DNA of 48,364 bases, from NCBI GenBank assembly GCA_036506275.1, contig DASXSB010000105.1, positions 1 to 48,364 on the forward strand, read 5' to 3'. The translations under genes and the position numbers were made by a program. Below the pieces are notes generated by a model. It did not search any database, had not been told where the DNA came from, and saw only the letters and a list, made by a program, of their open reading frames with translations. This DNA is from DASXSB01 sp036506275. GTDB taxonomy: Bacteria; Methylomirabilota; Methylomirabilia; Rokubacteriales; CSP1-6. Shown here piece after piece: positions 8,113 to 16,276 of this stretch; the first letter of the stretch is position 1; each line of letters opens with the position of its first letter.

Positions 8113-9117
8113 ATGAGTATTCGAGTCGGCGTCAACGGGTTTGGGCGAATCGGGCGCGTGTTCTTTCGTACCGCGCTCGGGTCCAGCGACATCGAGGTGG
8201 TCGGCGTCAACGATCTCGCCGACGCCAAGACGCTCGCCCACCTGCTCAAGCACGATTCCGTCCACGGCAATCTGAACGCGGAGGTGTCGGCCAAGGGCGA
8301 GGCGATCTTCGTCAACGGCCGCGAGGTGCGCGTGTGCGCGCTCAAGGATCCGTCCGCGCTTCCCTGGAAGGAGCTGGGCGTCGACGTGGTGGTGGAATCG
8401 ACGGGACTCTTCCGTGACACCGCCACCGCCTCCAAGCACCTGCAGGCGGGCGCCAAGAAGGTGATCATCACCGCGCCCGCCAAGGACCCCGACGTCACCC
8501 TCGTGCTCGGGGTGAACGAGCAGAGCTACGACGGTGCGCGCCACCGCATCATCTCGAACGCGTCGTGCACCACCAACTGCCTGGCCACGACGGCGAAGGT
8601 GCTCGACGACGCCTTCGGGATCAAGCGCGGCTTCGCCTCCACCGTGCACTCGTACACCAACGACCAACCCGTGCACGACTTCCCGCACAAGGATCTGCGG
8701 CGGGCGCGGGCGGCGGCGGTGAGCATGATCCCCACCACGACCGGCGCCGCCACCGCGGTGGGGCTCGTGCTCCCCAAGCTCAAGGGAAAGCTGGATGGCA
8801 TCGCCATCCGCGTCCCCACCATCAACGTCTCCGTGGTGGACCTCACGGCCGAGCTCGAGAAGCCGACGACGGTGCAGGCCATCAACGACGCCTTCCGGGA
8901 GGCGGCGGCGGGGCGGCTGCGCGGAATCCTGGACGCCACCGACGAGGAGCTGGTGTCGGTGGACTTCAACGGCAACCCGCACTCGTCCATCGTGGACCTG
9001 CCGTCCACGGCGCTCGTCGACGGCAACATGATCAAGGTCCTGGCCTGGTACGACAACGAGTGGGGCTACTCGTCGCGCGTGCGGGACCTCATCCGGTTCA
9101 TCGGCAAATCGCTCTGA
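8113..9117 (+). CDS. gap: Glyceraldehyde-3-phosphate dehydrogenase
   Basis: A 334-residue glycolytic GAPDH. The NAD-binding start is RVGVNGFGRIGRVFFR. The active-site SNASCTTNCLA places the catalytic Cys at 152. Further signatures are HSYTNDQ, RRARAAAVSMIPTTTGAA and WYDNEWGYSSRV. ATG 8113 is chosen because it follows AAGGAGCCCCTCC and starts the Rossmann strand directly; an in-frame extension upstream overlaps comF. It is first in a gap-pgk-tpiA-secG operon with a clear promoter, and four bases separate it from pgk. Confidence 0.98.
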   Translation: MSIRVGVNGFGRIGRVFFRTALGSSDIEVVGVNDLADAKTLAHLLKHDSVHGNLNAEVSAKGEAIFVNGREVRVCALKDPSALPWKELGVDVVVESTGLFRDTATASKHLQAGAKKVIITAPAKDPDVTLVLGVNEQSYDGARHRIISNASCTTNCLATTAKVLDDAFGIKRGFASTVHSYTNDQPVHDFPHKDLRRARAAAVSMIPTTTGAATAVGLVLPKLKGKLDGIAIRVPTINVSVVDLTAELEKPTTVQAINDAFREAAAGRLRGILDATDEELVSVDFNGNPHSSIVDLPSTALVDGNMIKVLAWYDNEWGYSSRVRDLIRFIGKSL

Positions 9118-9121
9118 GCCC

Positions 9122-10306
9122 GTGCGCAAGCTGTCGATCGCCGAGCTCGACCTCGCCGGCAAGCGCGTCTTCCTTCGCGCGGACCTGAACGCGCCTTTGG
9201 AGAGCGGCGCCGTCGCCGACGACACGCGGCTGCGCGCGGTCGTGCCCACCATCGAGCACGCGCTCAAGCACGGCGCCTCCATCGTCCTCGCGTCGCATCT
9301 CGGGCGGCCCAAGGGCAAGCCGTCCCCGGAGTTCTCGCTGCGCCCGGTGGCGACGGCGCTGGAGCCGCTGGTGGGACGACCGGTCCCCCTCGCCCCTGAC
9401 TGCGTCGGGCCCAAGACCACCGCGCAGGCCACCGCCCTCAAGCCTGGCGACGTCTTGCTCCTCGAGAATCTCCGCTTCCATGCCGAGGAGGAGGCGAACG
9501 ACGACGGCTTCGCGCGGGCGCTGGCCGCGCTCGCCGATTGCTACGTGGACGACGCCTTCGCCGCCGCCCATCGCGCCCACGCCTCCATCGCCGCCATCAC
9601 GCGCCATCTCCAGCCCGCCGCCGCCGGCCTCCTGATGCAGGAGGAGCTGACGGCGCTCGGCCGCATCCTCGAATCGCCGGAGCGTCCGCTCCTGGCCCTT
9701 CTCGGGGGCGCCAAGGTCTCCGACAAGCTGAAGCTCGTCGAGCATCTCCTCGAGCGCGTCGACGCAATCCTCATCGGCGGCGGCATGGCGTTCACGTTCC
9801 TGCGCGCGATGGGTCACGAGGTCGGTCGCTCGCTGGTGGAAACGGATCAGATCGAGACCGCCCGCCGCGTTCTCGACGCCGGACGCCGGCGTGGCGTGCA
9901 GGTGGTGCTGCCCGTGGACGCGGTGGTCGCCGACGGCGTCGACAGCGCGCACGGACGCACGATGAGCGTGCGCGAGATCCCGTCCACCCAGATGGGTCTC
10001 GACATCGGGCCCCGCACGGTGGAGCGCTTCGCGGAGGTGATCCGGACCGCGCGCACGGTGGTGTGGAACGGCCCCATGGGCGTGTTCGAGAAGCCCGCCT
10101 TCGCAGAGGGCACGCTCGGCGTCGCGCGCGCGGTGACGGGCTCGCACGCGTTCTCCGTCATCGGCGGCGGGGACACCGTCAGCGCCGTGCGGCGGGCGGG
10201 CGTCGCCGACCGCATCGGCTACATCTCGACGGCGGGCGGCGCCTTTCTCGAGTTCCTCGAGGGACGCGCGCTCCCCGGCGTGGAAGCGCTCACGGACGCG
10301 CCCTGA
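9122..10306 (+). CDS. pgk: Phosphoglycerate kinase
   Basis: A 394-residue PGK that transfers phosphate from 1,3-bisphosphoglycerate to ADP. Signatures are KRVFLRADLNAPL near residue 20, SHLGRPKGKPSPEFSLRPV, LLENLRFHAEEEAND, DDAFAAAHRAHAS, GGAKVSDK, VWNGPMGVFE and GGGDTVSAV near the C-terminus. Length is normal. Start GTG 9122. The stop TGA (10304-10306) overlaps the tpiA ATG by one base. Confidence 0.98.
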   Translation: MRKLSIAELDLAGKRVFLRADLNAPLESGAVADDTRLRAVVPTIEHALKHGASIVLASHLGRPKGKPSPEFSLRPVATALEPLVGRPVPLAPDCVGPKTTAQATALKPGDVLLLENLRFHAEEEANDDGFARALAALADCYVDDAFAAAHRAHASIAAITRHLQPAAAGLLMQEELTALGRILESPERPLLALLGGAKVSDKLKLVEHLLERVDAILIGGGMAFTFLRAMGHEVGRSLVETDQIETARRVLDAGRRRGVQVVLPVDAVVADGVDSAHGRTMSVREIPSTQMGLDIGPRTVERFAEVIRTARTVVWNGPMGVFEKPAFAEGTLGVARAVTGSHAFSVIGGGDTVSAVRRAGVADRIGYISTAGGAFLEFLEGRALPGVEALTDAP

Positions 10307-11088
10307 TGCGTACGCCGCTCGTGATGGGCAACTGGAAGATGTACGGTCTCCTCGGCGAGGCGCGCGCCCTCGCGTCCGGCGTGCGCGACGGTCTCAAGCG
10401 CGTGCGCGACGTGGAGGTCGCGATCTGTCCGCCCTTCACGGCGCTCGCCGTCGTCAACGAGGTCCTCGGCGGCGGCCCCGTGCGTCTCGGCGCCCAGAAC
10501 TGTCACTGGGACGCGTCCGGCGCGCACACGGGCGAGATCTCGCCGCCGATGCTGGCCGATCTCGGCTGCCGCTACGTCCTCCTCGGCCACTCCGAGCGCC
10601 GGCGCGAGATGGGCGAGACCGACGAGCAGGTGAACCGGAAAGTCCGCGCCGCCCTCGCGCACCGGCTCACCCCCGTCCTCTGCGTGGGGGAGACGGCGGA
10701 GGAGCGGCGACAAGGACTCACGTTCACGACGGTGGAAGGTCAGCTCCGGGCCGGGCTCGCCGGCGTGCCCACGGAGGGCATCGCGTCGATGGTGCTCGCG
10801 TATGAGCCCGTGTGGGCGATCGGCACCGGGGTCAACGCCACGCCCGCCCAGGCCGCGGAGGTGCACGGCTACCTGCGCGGCCTCATCTCGGAGCTCACCT
10901 CCAAAGAAACCGCCCTCACCGTTCGCATCCTGTACGGCGGCAGCGTGAAGGCGGAGAATGCCGACGCCCTCTGCGCGGAGCCCGAGATCGACGGCGCGCT
11001 CGTCGGCGGCGCCAGCCTCACCGTGGCCGGCTTCACCGGGATCGTCAAGAAGGCGGCCCGCGCGGGCGCGGTCACGAAGGGAGACTAG
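10306..11088 (+). CDS. tpiA: Triosephosphate isomerase
   Basis: A 260-residue TIM-barrel enzyme interconverting dihydroxyacetone phosphate and glyceraldehyde 3-phosphate. Catalytic residues are visible as Lys11 (GNWKMYG), His95 (LLGHSERR) and Glu167 (AYEPVWAIGTG). The phosphate-binding ends are YGGSVK and GALVGGASL. ATG 10306 is the first Met that gives the conserved N-terminus and overlaps the pgk stop; the frame stays open upstream but without family residues. The stop is directly followed by the secG ATG. Confidence 0.98.
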   Translation: MRTPLVMGNWKMYGLLGEARALASGVRDGLKRVRDVEVAICPPFTALAVVNEVLGGGPVRLGAQNCHWDASGAHTGEISPPMLADLGCRYVLLGHSERRREMGETDEQVNRKVRAALAHRLTPVLCVGETAEERRQGLTFTTVEGQLRAGLAGVPTEGIASMVLAYEPVWAIGTGVNATPAQAAEVHGYLRGLISELTSKETALTVRILYGGSVKAENADALCAEPEIDGALVGGASLTVAGFTGIVKKAARAGAVTKGD

Positions 11089-11499
11089 ATGTACATCGCG
11101 CTCGTGGTCATGCACACCGTCATGTGCTTTGCCATCATCGGAATCGTGCTCCTCCAGGCCGGCAAGGGCGCCGACATCGGCTCCGCGTTCGGCGGCGCCG
11201 GCAGCCAGGCCGTGTTCGGCTCGATGGGCACGCCCACGGTGCTCGGGAAGATCACGACGGCGGTGGCGATCCTGTTCACGATCACGTCGTTCTCGCTCGC
11301 CATGCTGGGCGGCAGCCGCACCAGCTCCGTCGTGCGCGAGCCCGTGCCCGCGCGCTCCCCCGCGTCGGCCCCGGATGCCGCCACGCCACCTGGCGGCGCC
11401 CCCGCGCCGTCCGCGCCCGCGGCCGCGGCGCCGGGATCGTCCACGTCGCCGGCCGCGCCCGCTCCTGCATCGCCCGCTCCCGCCGCGCCCGCGAGATAG
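11089..11499 (+). CDS. secG: Preprotein translocase subunit SecG
   Basis: A 136-residue SecG with two membrane segments, about residues 3-22 and 53-74, around the conserved QAGKGADIGSAFGG loop and GSMGTPTVLGKIT. It joins SecY and SecE in the plasma membrane. From about residue 85 to the end the protein is a Pro/Ala-rich tail typical of high-GC SecG proteins. ATG 11089 abuts the tpiA stop, and tpiA-secG adjacency is widely conserved. Confidence 0.95.
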   Translation: MYIALVVMHTVMCFAIIGIVLLQAGKGADIGSAFGGAGSQAVFGSMGTPTVLGKITTAVAILFTITSFSLAMLGGSRTSSVVREPVPARSPASAPDAATPPGGAPAPSAPAAAAPGSSTSPAAPAPASPAPAAPAR

Positions 11500-11500
11500 C

Positions 11501-13192
11501 GTGGTCACGAGCGCGGGCGGCCCCAGCTTCCGGACTCCGAGAACGCTGGCGGCCCTCGCGAGTCTCACGCTCGTCGTGTTCGCGCTCGCCGGCTGCGGGC
11601 CGGAGGCGTCGATCGGCGGGGACACGCCGATGCGAGCCGCCGACGTCAAACCCGCCCACGGCGACACGCTCATCGAGGCATCCTTCAGCAACGTGTCCGG
11701 CCTCATCCCGAACATCACGACCGACAGCGCCTCGCACCGGGTGGGCAATCACATCTACACCGGCCTCATCACCCGCGACGGCGATCTCAACATCATTCCC
11801 GATCTCGCGGAGTCGTGGGAGTTCAGCCGTGACTGCCTGCACCTCACGTTCAATCTGCGCAAGAACGTGAAGTGGCACGACGGTCAGCCGTTCACGGCCG
11901 ACGACGTCCTCTTCACCTACCGTACGATGATCGATCCCCGGACGCCCACCGCCTACCGCGACGACTTCCTCGCCGTGCGGGAAATCTCCGCCCCCGATCC
12001 CTACACCGTGCGCGTGGACTACGCGCAGCCCCAGGCGAAAGCGCTCCCGAGCTGGGAGTTCTGGATGCTGCCGCGTCACCTCCTGGAGCCGTGGGCGAAG
12101 CAGGGCAAGCTGCGCGAAGCGCCGCAGAACCGGACGGCGCCGGTGGGGACGGGCGCCTATCGGTTCAAGGAATGGAAGCCCGGCGAGAAGCTCGTGCTCA
12201 CCGCCAACCGCGACTTCTACATGGGCGCGCCCTACATCTCGCGCGTGGTCGTGCGCGTCATCCCGAGCCAGGCCACGATCTTCCTCGAGCTGAAGGCGCG
12301 CGGGGTCGATTACACGGAGACGCTCACCGCCCTCCAGTACACGCGGCAGACGAATTACCCCGCCTTCCGCAAGGCGTACAACAAGTTCAGCTACCCCGCC
12401 AACGGCTACACCTATTTCGGCTTCAACCTGCGCGACCCGCGCTTCCAGGATCGCCGCGTGCGCCTGGCGTTCGCCTACGCCATCAACAAGCGCGAGCTCA
12501 TCGACGGCGTCCGCCAGGGTCTCGCCCGCGAGGCGAGCGGGCCGTTCAAGCCCGGCACGTGGCCGTTCAACCCGGACGTGAAGGCAATTCCCTACGATCC
12601 CGCCAAGGCGAAGCTCCTCCTCGCGCAAGCGGGATGGGTGGACCGCAATGGGGACGGGTTCGTGGAGAAGGACGGCCATCCCTTCCGGTTCGAGATCCTC
12701 ACCAACCAGGGGAACGAGGAGCGCCGGAAGGCGGCGGAGATCATCCAGGCCGCGCTCAAGGACATCGGCGTGAGCGTGGAGATCCGCGTCATCGAGTGGG
12801 CGTCGCTCTTGAAGGAGTACATCAAGAAGCGCCGCTTCGAGGCGATGGTGCTCGGCTGGGGCATCGGCAGCGATCCCGATCAGAGCGCGGTGTGGCACTC
12901 CTCGCAGATGGGGCCCGATCAGCTCAACCACATCGGCTACAGCAATCCCGTCGTGGACGACTTGCTCGAGCGCGGAAAGTCGTCGTGTCACCAGGAGGAG
13001 CGCGCGCGTTACTACCATCGCCTGCACGAGGTCCTCGCGGAGGACCAGCCCCTCGTGTTCCTCTACTGGGGGCAGACGCTGCCGGTGGTGGCGTCCCGCG
13101 TGTACGGCATCGTTCCCACCGCGAACGGGATCCTCTACAACTTCGAGAAGTGGTTCGTGCCGAAGGAGCTCCAGCGTTTTACGGCGGGGTGA
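11501..13192 (+). CDS. Extracellular solute-binding protein family 5 (peptide-type ABC importer lipoprotein)
   Basis: A 563-residue DppA/OppA-like binding protein. GTG 11501 starts one base after the secG stop. An N-terminal signal ends in the lipobox LAGC, with lipidated Cys at 32, so it should be anchored on the outer face of the plasma membrane. Family motifs include LAESWEFSRDCLHLTFNLRKNVKWHDGQPFTADDVLFTY (in sections near residues 105-145), GTGAYRFKEWKPGEKL and RRVRLAFAYAINKRELI. Two permease genes follow after short gaps. The ligand (peptide, nickel or other) cannot be assigned. No ATP-binding subunit is adjacent. Confidence 0.93.
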   Translation: MVTSAGGPSFRTPRTLAALASLTLVVFALAGCGPEASIGGDTPMRAADVKPAHGDTLIEASFSNVSGLIPNITTDSASHRVGNHIYTGLITRDGDLNIIPDLAESWEFSRDCLHLTFNLRKNVKWHDGQPFTADDVLFTYRTMIDPRTPTAYRDDFLAVREISAPDPYTVRVDYAQPQAKALPSWEFWMLPRHLLEPWAKQGKLREAPQNRTAPVGTGAYRFKEWKPGEKLVLTANRDFYMGAPYISRVVVRVIPSQATIFLELKARGVDYTETLTALQYTRQTNYPAFRKAYNKFSYPANGYTYFGFNLRDPRFQDRRVRLAFAYAINKRELIDGVRQGLAREASGPFKPGTWPFNPDVKAIPYDPAKAKLLLAQAGWVDRNGDGFVEKDGHPFRFEILTNQGNEERRKAAEIIQAALKDIGVSVEIRVIEWASLLKEYIKKRRFEAMVLGWGIGSDPDQSAVWHSSQMGPDQLNHIGYSNPVVDDLLERGKSSCHQEERARYYHRLHEVLAEDQPLVFLYWGQTLPVVASRVYGIVPTANGILYNFEKWFVPKELQRFTAG

Positions 13193-13211
13193 CGGGCTAG
13201 AATAGCCGGCC

Positions 13212-14204
13212 ATGCTGCTCTACGCCCTGCGCCGGCTCCTTCTCGCGTTGCCGATCCTCGTCGGCATCACCTTCATCTCCTTCATCGTGATCCATCTCGC
13301 GCCCGGCGACCCCGCCGCCGTCACCGGCGATCCCGACGCCCCCATCACGAAGGAGGCAAGGGAGGCGCTCATCAAGGAGTACGGCCTCGATCAGCCGCTG
13401 CCCGTCCAGTACGGGCGCTGGCTGCACCGGCTCGTGCGCCTCGACTTCGGACGGTCGTTCGCGCCCGACGGACGGCCGGTGCTGGAGAAGATCGGCGAGC
13501 GCTTGCCGATCACGCTCCTCCTCAACGTGATCGAGATGCTCATCATCGTCGCCTTCGCCGTGCCCATCGGCGTGCTGTCCGCCACGCGCCAGTACTCCCT
13601 CTTCGACAAGGTCACCACCGTGTTCGTGTTCGTGGGCTTCGCCACGCCGGACTTCTGGCTCGCGCTCCTCCTGATCATCCTGTTCGCAATCCAGCTCGGC
13701 TGGCTCCCGCCGTCGGGACTCCGCGACCCCAACGCGGAGTACCTCTCCTTCTGGGCGCAGCGCTTCGACTTCGTGAAGCATCTCGTGATGCCGATCGCGG
13801 TCGCCACCTTCGGCGGCCTGGCCGGGATGTCGCGCTACATGCGGCAGTCGATGCTGGAGGTGGTGCGCCAGGACTACGTGCAATCCGCGCGCGCGAAGGG
13901 GCTGAGCGAAGGCGTCGTCATCGGCAAGCACGCCCTGCGCAACGCGATGCTCCCCATCGTCACCATCCTCGGCCTCTCGCTGCCCGGGCTCATCGGCGGC
14001 AGCGTGATCGTCGAGTACATCTTCGCCGTTCCCGGCATGGGCCAGCTCATGGTGCAGGCGGTCTTCGAGCGCGACTACCCGGTCATCATGGGCAACCTCG
14101 TCATCGTGGCCGCCCTCACGCTCGTGGCGAACCTGTTCGCCGACATCGCCTACGGTCTCGTCGACCCGCGCATCCGCGTGGCTGGTCGGCGCGGCCGCCG
14201 CTGA
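13212..14204 (+). CDS. ABC transporter permease, DppB/OppB type
   Basis: A 330-residue permease with about six membrane helices; the first (LLLALPILVGITFISFIVI) is at residues 9-27. It has the N-terminal domain typical of DppB, including HLAPGDPAAV and YGLDQPLPVQYGRWL. The cytoplasmic coupling loop is DYVQSARAKGLSE, the EAA motif that contacts the ATPase, followed by LRNAMLPIVTILG. ATG 13212 starts 19 bases after the binding-protein gene. The next permease starts five bases after its stop. Confidence 0.94.
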   Translation: MLLYALRRLLLALPILVGITFISFIVIHLAPGDPAAVTGDPDAPITKEAREALIKEYGLDQPLPVQYGRWLHRLVRLDFGRSFAPDGRPVLEKIGERLPITLLLNVIEMLIIVAFAVPIGVLSATRQYSLFDKVTTVFVFVGFATPDFWLALLLIILFAIQLGWLPPSGLRDPNAEYLSFWAQRFDFVKHLVMPIAVATFGGLAGMSRYMRQSMLEVVRQDYVQSARAKGLSEGVVIGKHALRNAMLPIVTILGLSLPGLIGGSVIVEYIFAVPGMGQLMVQAVFERDYPVIMGNLVIVAALTLVANLFADIAYGLVDPRIRVAGRRGRR

Positions 14205-14208
14205 TCGC

Positions 14209-15069
14209 GTGAACCCGTTCTGGCGCGCCTTCGCCAAGAACCGCCTCGCTTTGGTGGGGGGCGTGGTGGTGCTCACGCTCGTGGGCCTGGCCGTGCTCGC
14301 GCCCGCCCTCGCGCCCTGGGATCCGCACCGGCCCGACGTGAGGAAGATCTTGATGTCGCCTTCCGCCAAGCATCTGCTCGGCACCGACGCGCTCGGTCGC
14401 GACGTGCTGTCGCGCATGCTCTACGGCGCGCGCGTGTCGCTGGCGGTCGGGTTCGTCTCGGTGGGCATCGCCGTCTGCATCGGGACGATGCTTGGCTCCT
14501 TCGCCGGCTACAAGGGCGGCGTCGTCGACGCCACCATCATGCGCTTCGTGGACCTGATGCTGGTCTTCCCGCGGCTCTTCCTGCTCCTGGCCGTGCTCGC
14601 CTTCGTGCGCCCGTCGCTGTGGACGATCATGGGCGTCATCGGCCTCACGGGCTGGATGGGGGTGGCGCGTCTCGTGCGCGCGGAATTCCTGAGCCTGCGC
14701 GAGCGGGAGTTCGTGCTGTGGTCGCAGTCGGTGGGCGCGAGCGGCTTTCGCGTGGTGTGGCGGCACATCCTGCCGAACGCGATGGCGCCGGTGCTGGTGG
14801 CCATGACCCTCGGCATTCCGGCCGCGATCCTCACCGAGTCCGGCCTCTCGTTCCTCGGGATCGGCGTGCAGCCGCCGTACGCGACGTGGGGGAACATCCT
14901 CAACGAAGGCAAGGACGCGCTCGAGATCGCGTGGTGGCTCTCGGTCTACCCGGGCCTCGCCATCCTCGTCACCGTGCTCTCCTACAACCTGCTCGGCGAG
15001 GGGATCCGGGACGCGCTCGATCCGCGCCTCCGCCAGGCCTTCGCGACGCTGGGCGGCCGCCGGCGCTAG
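14209..15069 (+). CDS. ABC transporter permease, DppC/OppC type
   Basis: A 286-residue partner permease. It has an N-terminal helix near residues 14-34, then LLGTDALGRDVLSRMLYGARVSLAVG (residues about 62-88), which is the DppC signature. The EAA loop is FVLWSQSVGASGFRVVWRHILPNAM, and the C-terminus is YNLLGEGIRDALDPRLR. It would pair with the preceding permease. The ATPase pair (DppD/DppF) that normally follows is absent; a tRNA gene comes next. Start GTG 14209. Confidence 0.94.
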   Translation: MNPFWRAFAKNRLALVGGVVVLTLVGLAVLAPALAPWDPHRPDVRKILMSPSAKHLLGTDALGRDVLSRMLYGARVSLAVGFVSVGIAVCIGTMLGSFAGYKGGVVDATIMRFVDLMLVFPRLFLLLAVLAFVRPSLWTIMGVIGLTGWMGVARLVRAEFLSLREREFVLWSQSVGASGFRVVWRHILPNAMAPVLVAMTLGIPAAILTESGLSFLGIGVQPPYATWGNILNEGKDALEIAWWLSVYPGLAILVTVLSYNLLGEGIRDALDPRLRQAFATLGGRRR

Positions 15070-15185
15070 TCTTTCGCCGCCCGGGGCGCGCCCGTTGCGA
15101 GGCTGTCGCCGCCCGTGGCGCGCGTCGGCGCGAGGCTTGGCTCCCGCGGGGGCCAGGCGGTATACTCCGTTCTCGTTCGCCTGGC

Positions 15186-15270
<85 letters not shown>

Positions 15271-15421
15271 ACACCTGTTTTCCTCGTGTAATACCCGCGA
15301 ACGCTGCAGGGAAAGCTAACGAACCCGTGCACTGCAGTATTGCCGTCGCGGCGGCTCCATTGGCCCGATCATCATCCTGACCGGCCACGTCGTGTCGTAT
15401 CGGCGAGAGGAGACTGGGGTG

Positions 15422-15853
15422 ATGCAGGAGAGCTATCGCTCGGCGCTGGACGGACTACACGTCCTCGTCATCGATGATGATCACGACTCTCGGGTCCTGA
15501 TGGACACCATGCTCCGGGACTGCGGGGCGATCATTACAACGGTTGAGTCGGCCATGCGTGCGCGCCAGGCGCTCGCACACGGGTTGCGGCCTGACGTGAT
15601 TGTCAGCGACCTCGCCATGCCCGTGGAAGACGGCCCGGGGTTGCTTCGCGAACTGCGCGCCGATCCCACTTATGCGAGCGTTCCCGCTCTGGCCGTCACG
15701 GCGTATGGTCATCAGTTTCTTTCGGAAGAATTGAGGGCCGCCGGATTTACCGCGATCCTTCGGAAACCACTCAACGCCGATGAGTTCGCCCGCGCGGTGA
15801 TTGCCATGGGTGCCGCTCGAGGACGCCGTCCGCCGCCGCCGGCGAACCAGTGA
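15422..15853 (+). CDS. Single-domain response regulator (receiver only)
   Basis: A 143-residue CheY-like receiver. The acidic pocket is IDDDHD near residues 17-22. The phospho-acceptor is Asp63 (VIVSDLAMP), the Thr is in ALAVTAYG and the Lys is in ILRKPLN. ATG 15422 follows GAGAGGAG, preferred to the in-frame GTG at 15392. No DNA-binding or output domain follows, only a Pro-rich tail. Its sequence resembles the receiver at the end of the hybrid kinase at 32680-34374 (SDIAMPQESGY, ALTAYAGADD), so the two may derive from one receiver type. No kinase is adjacent. Confidence 0.9.
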   Translation: MQESYRSALDGLHVLVIDDDHDSRVLMDTMLRDCGAIITTVESAMRARQALAHGLRPDVIVSDLAMPVEDGPGLLRELRADPTYASVPALAVTAYGHQFLSEELRAAGFTAILRKPLNADEFARAVIAMGAARGRRPPPPANQ

Positions 15854-15872
15854 AGTTTCTGCTCGTGCGCGC

Positions 15873-15919
15873 CGATCACGTGATCGAGTAGGTCATAGCG
15901 CGGCGCTCACCGCGCCGCG
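15873..15919. repeat. 14-base palindrome followed by GC hairpin
   Basis: CGATCACGTGATCG (15873-15886) is a perfect palindrome. It is followed by a hairpin with stem CGCGGCG (15899-15905) and CGCCGCG (15913-15919). It sits just after the response-regulator stop, in the 209-base gap before the winged-helix gene. The hairpin may be a weak terminator (no T run); the palindrome looks like an operator. The rest of this gap shows a TACACT -10-like box at 15963-15968 with no clear -35. Confidence 0.4.
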
Positions 15920-16062
15920 TGAAAATGGCGGCATCACCGCGGCGGCGTCGTGGGTGATGTGCTACACTCATGGTGCTTTCACCAGGCCTTTCTGGCTGAC
16001 GCATCTGGCGTCGAGACCCCGGTGATGTGGCTTGCACCTGAACCTCTCACCCGGGAGACGCC

Positions 16063-16269
16063 ATGCTCTTCTCCACCTCGGCCTCTCTCGATTTCTGGGA
16101 CGAGCTCGACGCTGATGTCCTTCGGTGCGTGGCGGCGCGCGGAGGCGCGATGACACCAGCGGAGATCGGAACGGATCTCGGCATCTCGGCGCAGGGGGTG
16201 TCCTCCATCGTCGGCATGCTCGCCCAGGCAGGAAAGATCCGGATCTGTTCCGTGGAGAGGATCGTGTAG
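16063..16269 (+). CDS. Small winged-helix/MarR-like protein
   Basis: A 68-residue protein that is almost wholly a helix-turn-helix: LRCVAARGG, then MTPAEIGTDLGISAQGVSSIVGML with AQAGKIRI as the wing strand. This is the architecture of a MarR/GntR-like winged helix with no effector domain. CGGGAGACGCC precedes the ATG. Its stop is seven bases before the TTG start of the giant glucan synthase, so the two are surely transcribed together. It may regulate that gene or be a general DNA-binding protein. Confidence 0.75.
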   Translation: MLFSTSASLDFWDELDADVLRCVAARGGAMTPAEIGTDLGISAQGVSSIVGMLAQAGKIRICSVERIV

Positions 16270-16276
16270 GAGCGAG

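Noticed and set aside
7591..13213. Long minus-strand frames opposite comF, gap, pgk, tpiA and the binding-protein gene.
   Set aside because: They lie antisense to certain genes, have no recognisable motifs or convincing ribosome-binding sites, and cross several operon boundaries.
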